Source: JAFAQB01 sp045808425 | GTDB taxonomy: Archaea > Thermoproteota > Nitrososphaeria > Nitrososphaerales > Nitrososphaeraceae | Direction of reading: 5' to 3' | Assembly: GCA_045808425.1 (NCBI GenBank) | Contig: JBJMFM010000344.1 | Span: forward strand, 1 to 5,404 | Length of the DNA stretch: 5,404 nt | Part shown: one piece after another, positions 4,869 to 5,404 of the stretch | Layout of the letters: each line of letters opens with the position of its first letter | Position numbering within the stretch: position 1 is the first letter of the stretch | Program-made: the position numbers and the translations under genes | Notes under the pieces: model-generated | The model's input: the letters and a program-made list of their open reading frames with translations, nothing else | The model's database searches: none | Told to the model about the DNA's origin: nothing

Positions 4869-5198
4869 CCATTCTATACCTGTATATCCTAGTTTATTGG
4901 CTTTCAGGAAAATTTATGCTCATTATACTGGAATATAGATCAAAAATGGCAAGAATATTGTTGTAATTCTTCCATATTATGAAACTACCAAATCTGTTAT
5001 ACAAGTCATATTAGAAAACTGTGGCAATGGTATCTAGATGTAAGCAAGTACGCAAGAGAAGGGTCTCTTATGATTGTAGACGCCAAGAGCGCATATTTTG
5101 GTAGAGACATAATAGATGTTCTAACACTTATAATAGCCTTGCATATAATGCACAAGGTATCAGAAAAAGTGGCGGTTAAATCAAATTTGTATATCTAA
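4867..5198 (+). pseudogene. MEDS-domain (DcmR-type sensory) protein fragment, frameshifted
   Basis: In the first frame the plus strand reads YPSLLAFRKIYAHYTGI, TAG (4936-4938), then IKNGKNIVVILPYYETTKSV ending in GNGI and TAG (5035-5037). The next frame continues DVSKYAREGSLMIVDAKSAY then FG and about 30 more residues to TAA (5196-5198). The blocks FR-x-IY-x-HY, NIVVILPYYET, GIDVSKY, EGSLMIVDA-x3-YF are those of the MEDS domain (methanogen/methylotroph DcmR sensory domain, PF14417). This is a RecA-like fold without catalytic Walker residues, found in one-component sensors and fused to histidine kinases in archaea. Deleting TA at 5035-5036 restores GIDVSKY exactly. The second half of the domain is missing and the 3' end overlaps the convergent receiver gene by a few bases. 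The start is probably the ATG at 4863, one base out of frame. Not functional as it stands. Confidence 0.8.
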
Positions 5199-5404
5199 CT
5201 TTTAGATTTTTTATAACTTTTAAGTCCATTAATGTGTTTTTGGACCGCAATATTGAATTCATATAAAGATATTGGCTTTTGAATAAAACCCTCTATCTTA
5301 GCTCCTCCTAAACCTACTGATAATTCAGTACTATTAATTTCAAAAGCTGACATAAGCAAAACCTTGATTGCAGGGTTTATCTCTCTTACTCTCCTTACAA
5401 ATTC
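5195..5404 (-). CDS. Receiver-domain (response regulator) protein, C-terminal part
   Basis: The frame is open from the right edge to TAG (5195-5197), giving the last 69 residues. They match the second half of a CheY-like receiver: an alpha-3 helix (EFVRRVREINPAIK), beta-4 strand with the conserved switch Ser (VLLMSA, Ser at 19 of the fragment), alpha-4, then beta-5 with the invariant Lys (GFIQKPISLYEF, Lys at 43) and alpha-5. The Asp phosphorylation site lies outside the window. The protein ends about 20 residues after the KP motif with a Lys/Ser tail, so no output domain follows. Any partner domain would have to be N-terminal, or the protein is a stand-alone receiver. Its stop overlaps that of the convergent MEDS remnant. 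The pairing of a receiver with a MEDS sensor next door hints at a former signalling locus, which is inference. Confidence 0.8.
   Translation of the reverse strand, partial: EFVRRVREINPAIKVLLMSAFEINSTELSVGLGGAKIEGFIQKPISLYEFNIAVQKHINGLKSYKKSKS

Noticed and set aside
1..5404. tRNA, rRNA, CRISPR array or insertion sequence
   Set aside because: No cloverleaf with a GTTCRA-type T arm, no regularly spaced long direct repeats, and no transposase with flanking inverted repeats were seen on either strand.

Overview
The window is AT-rich (by eye about one third G+C). Its genes have archaeal-type TATA boxes 20-30 bp ahead of start codons and almost no Shine-Dalgarno sites. The gene families seen are an MtrA-like protein, a MEDS/DcmR-type sensory domain, a COG1926-type phosphoribosyltransferase, a stand-alone receiver domain and a phasin-like helical protein. 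Together these suggest a soil-type ammonia-oxidising thaumarchaeon (Nitrososphaeria), perhaps Nitrosocosmicus-like. The lineage is an inference from gene content and composition; no marker gene is present.

Layout. 1-337 (-): N-terminal 112 codons of a charged, helical, phasin-like protein, with a leaderless-type promoter and four RGTAT repeats spaced exactly 10 bp just upstream. 338-741: gene-free, with an inverted repeat and a T-rich possible terminator. 742-1335 (-): a broken MtrA-like gene, still in one frame but with three in-frame stop codons, two of them inside a 15-nt in-frame insertion. 1500-2099 (+): an intact 199-aa protein of unknown function with a TTG start lying in a perfect 12-bp palindrome. 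2100-2407: no recognisable gene. 2408-3106 (-): intact phosphoribosyltransferase. 3107-3439: intergenic, with a doubtful 24-codon ORF. 3440-3862 (+): glyoxalase/VOC-fold protein followed by a hairpin. 3863-4099: no assigned gene. 4100-4537 (-): a 145-aa uncharacterised protein whose start is ambiguous. 4611-4860 (-): decayed small gene of unknown family. 4867-5198 (+): decayed MEDS-domain gene. 5195-5404 (-): C-terminal part of a receiver-domain protein.

The intact genes do not form an obvious operon. Strands alternate and most genes seem to have their own promoter. The most informative feature is decay: three genes (MtrA-like, the small gene at 4611 and MEDS) can be rebuilt by conceptual repair, and the start of a fourth (4100-4537) may be damaged. 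The lesions are small (nonsense codons, 1-2 nt indels, one short insertion) with no transposon visible. This looks like a degrading stretch with a few maintained single genes (phosphoribosyltransferase, VOC protein, the 199-aa protein) embedded in it. I found no rRNA, tRNA, CRISPR array or insertion sequence.
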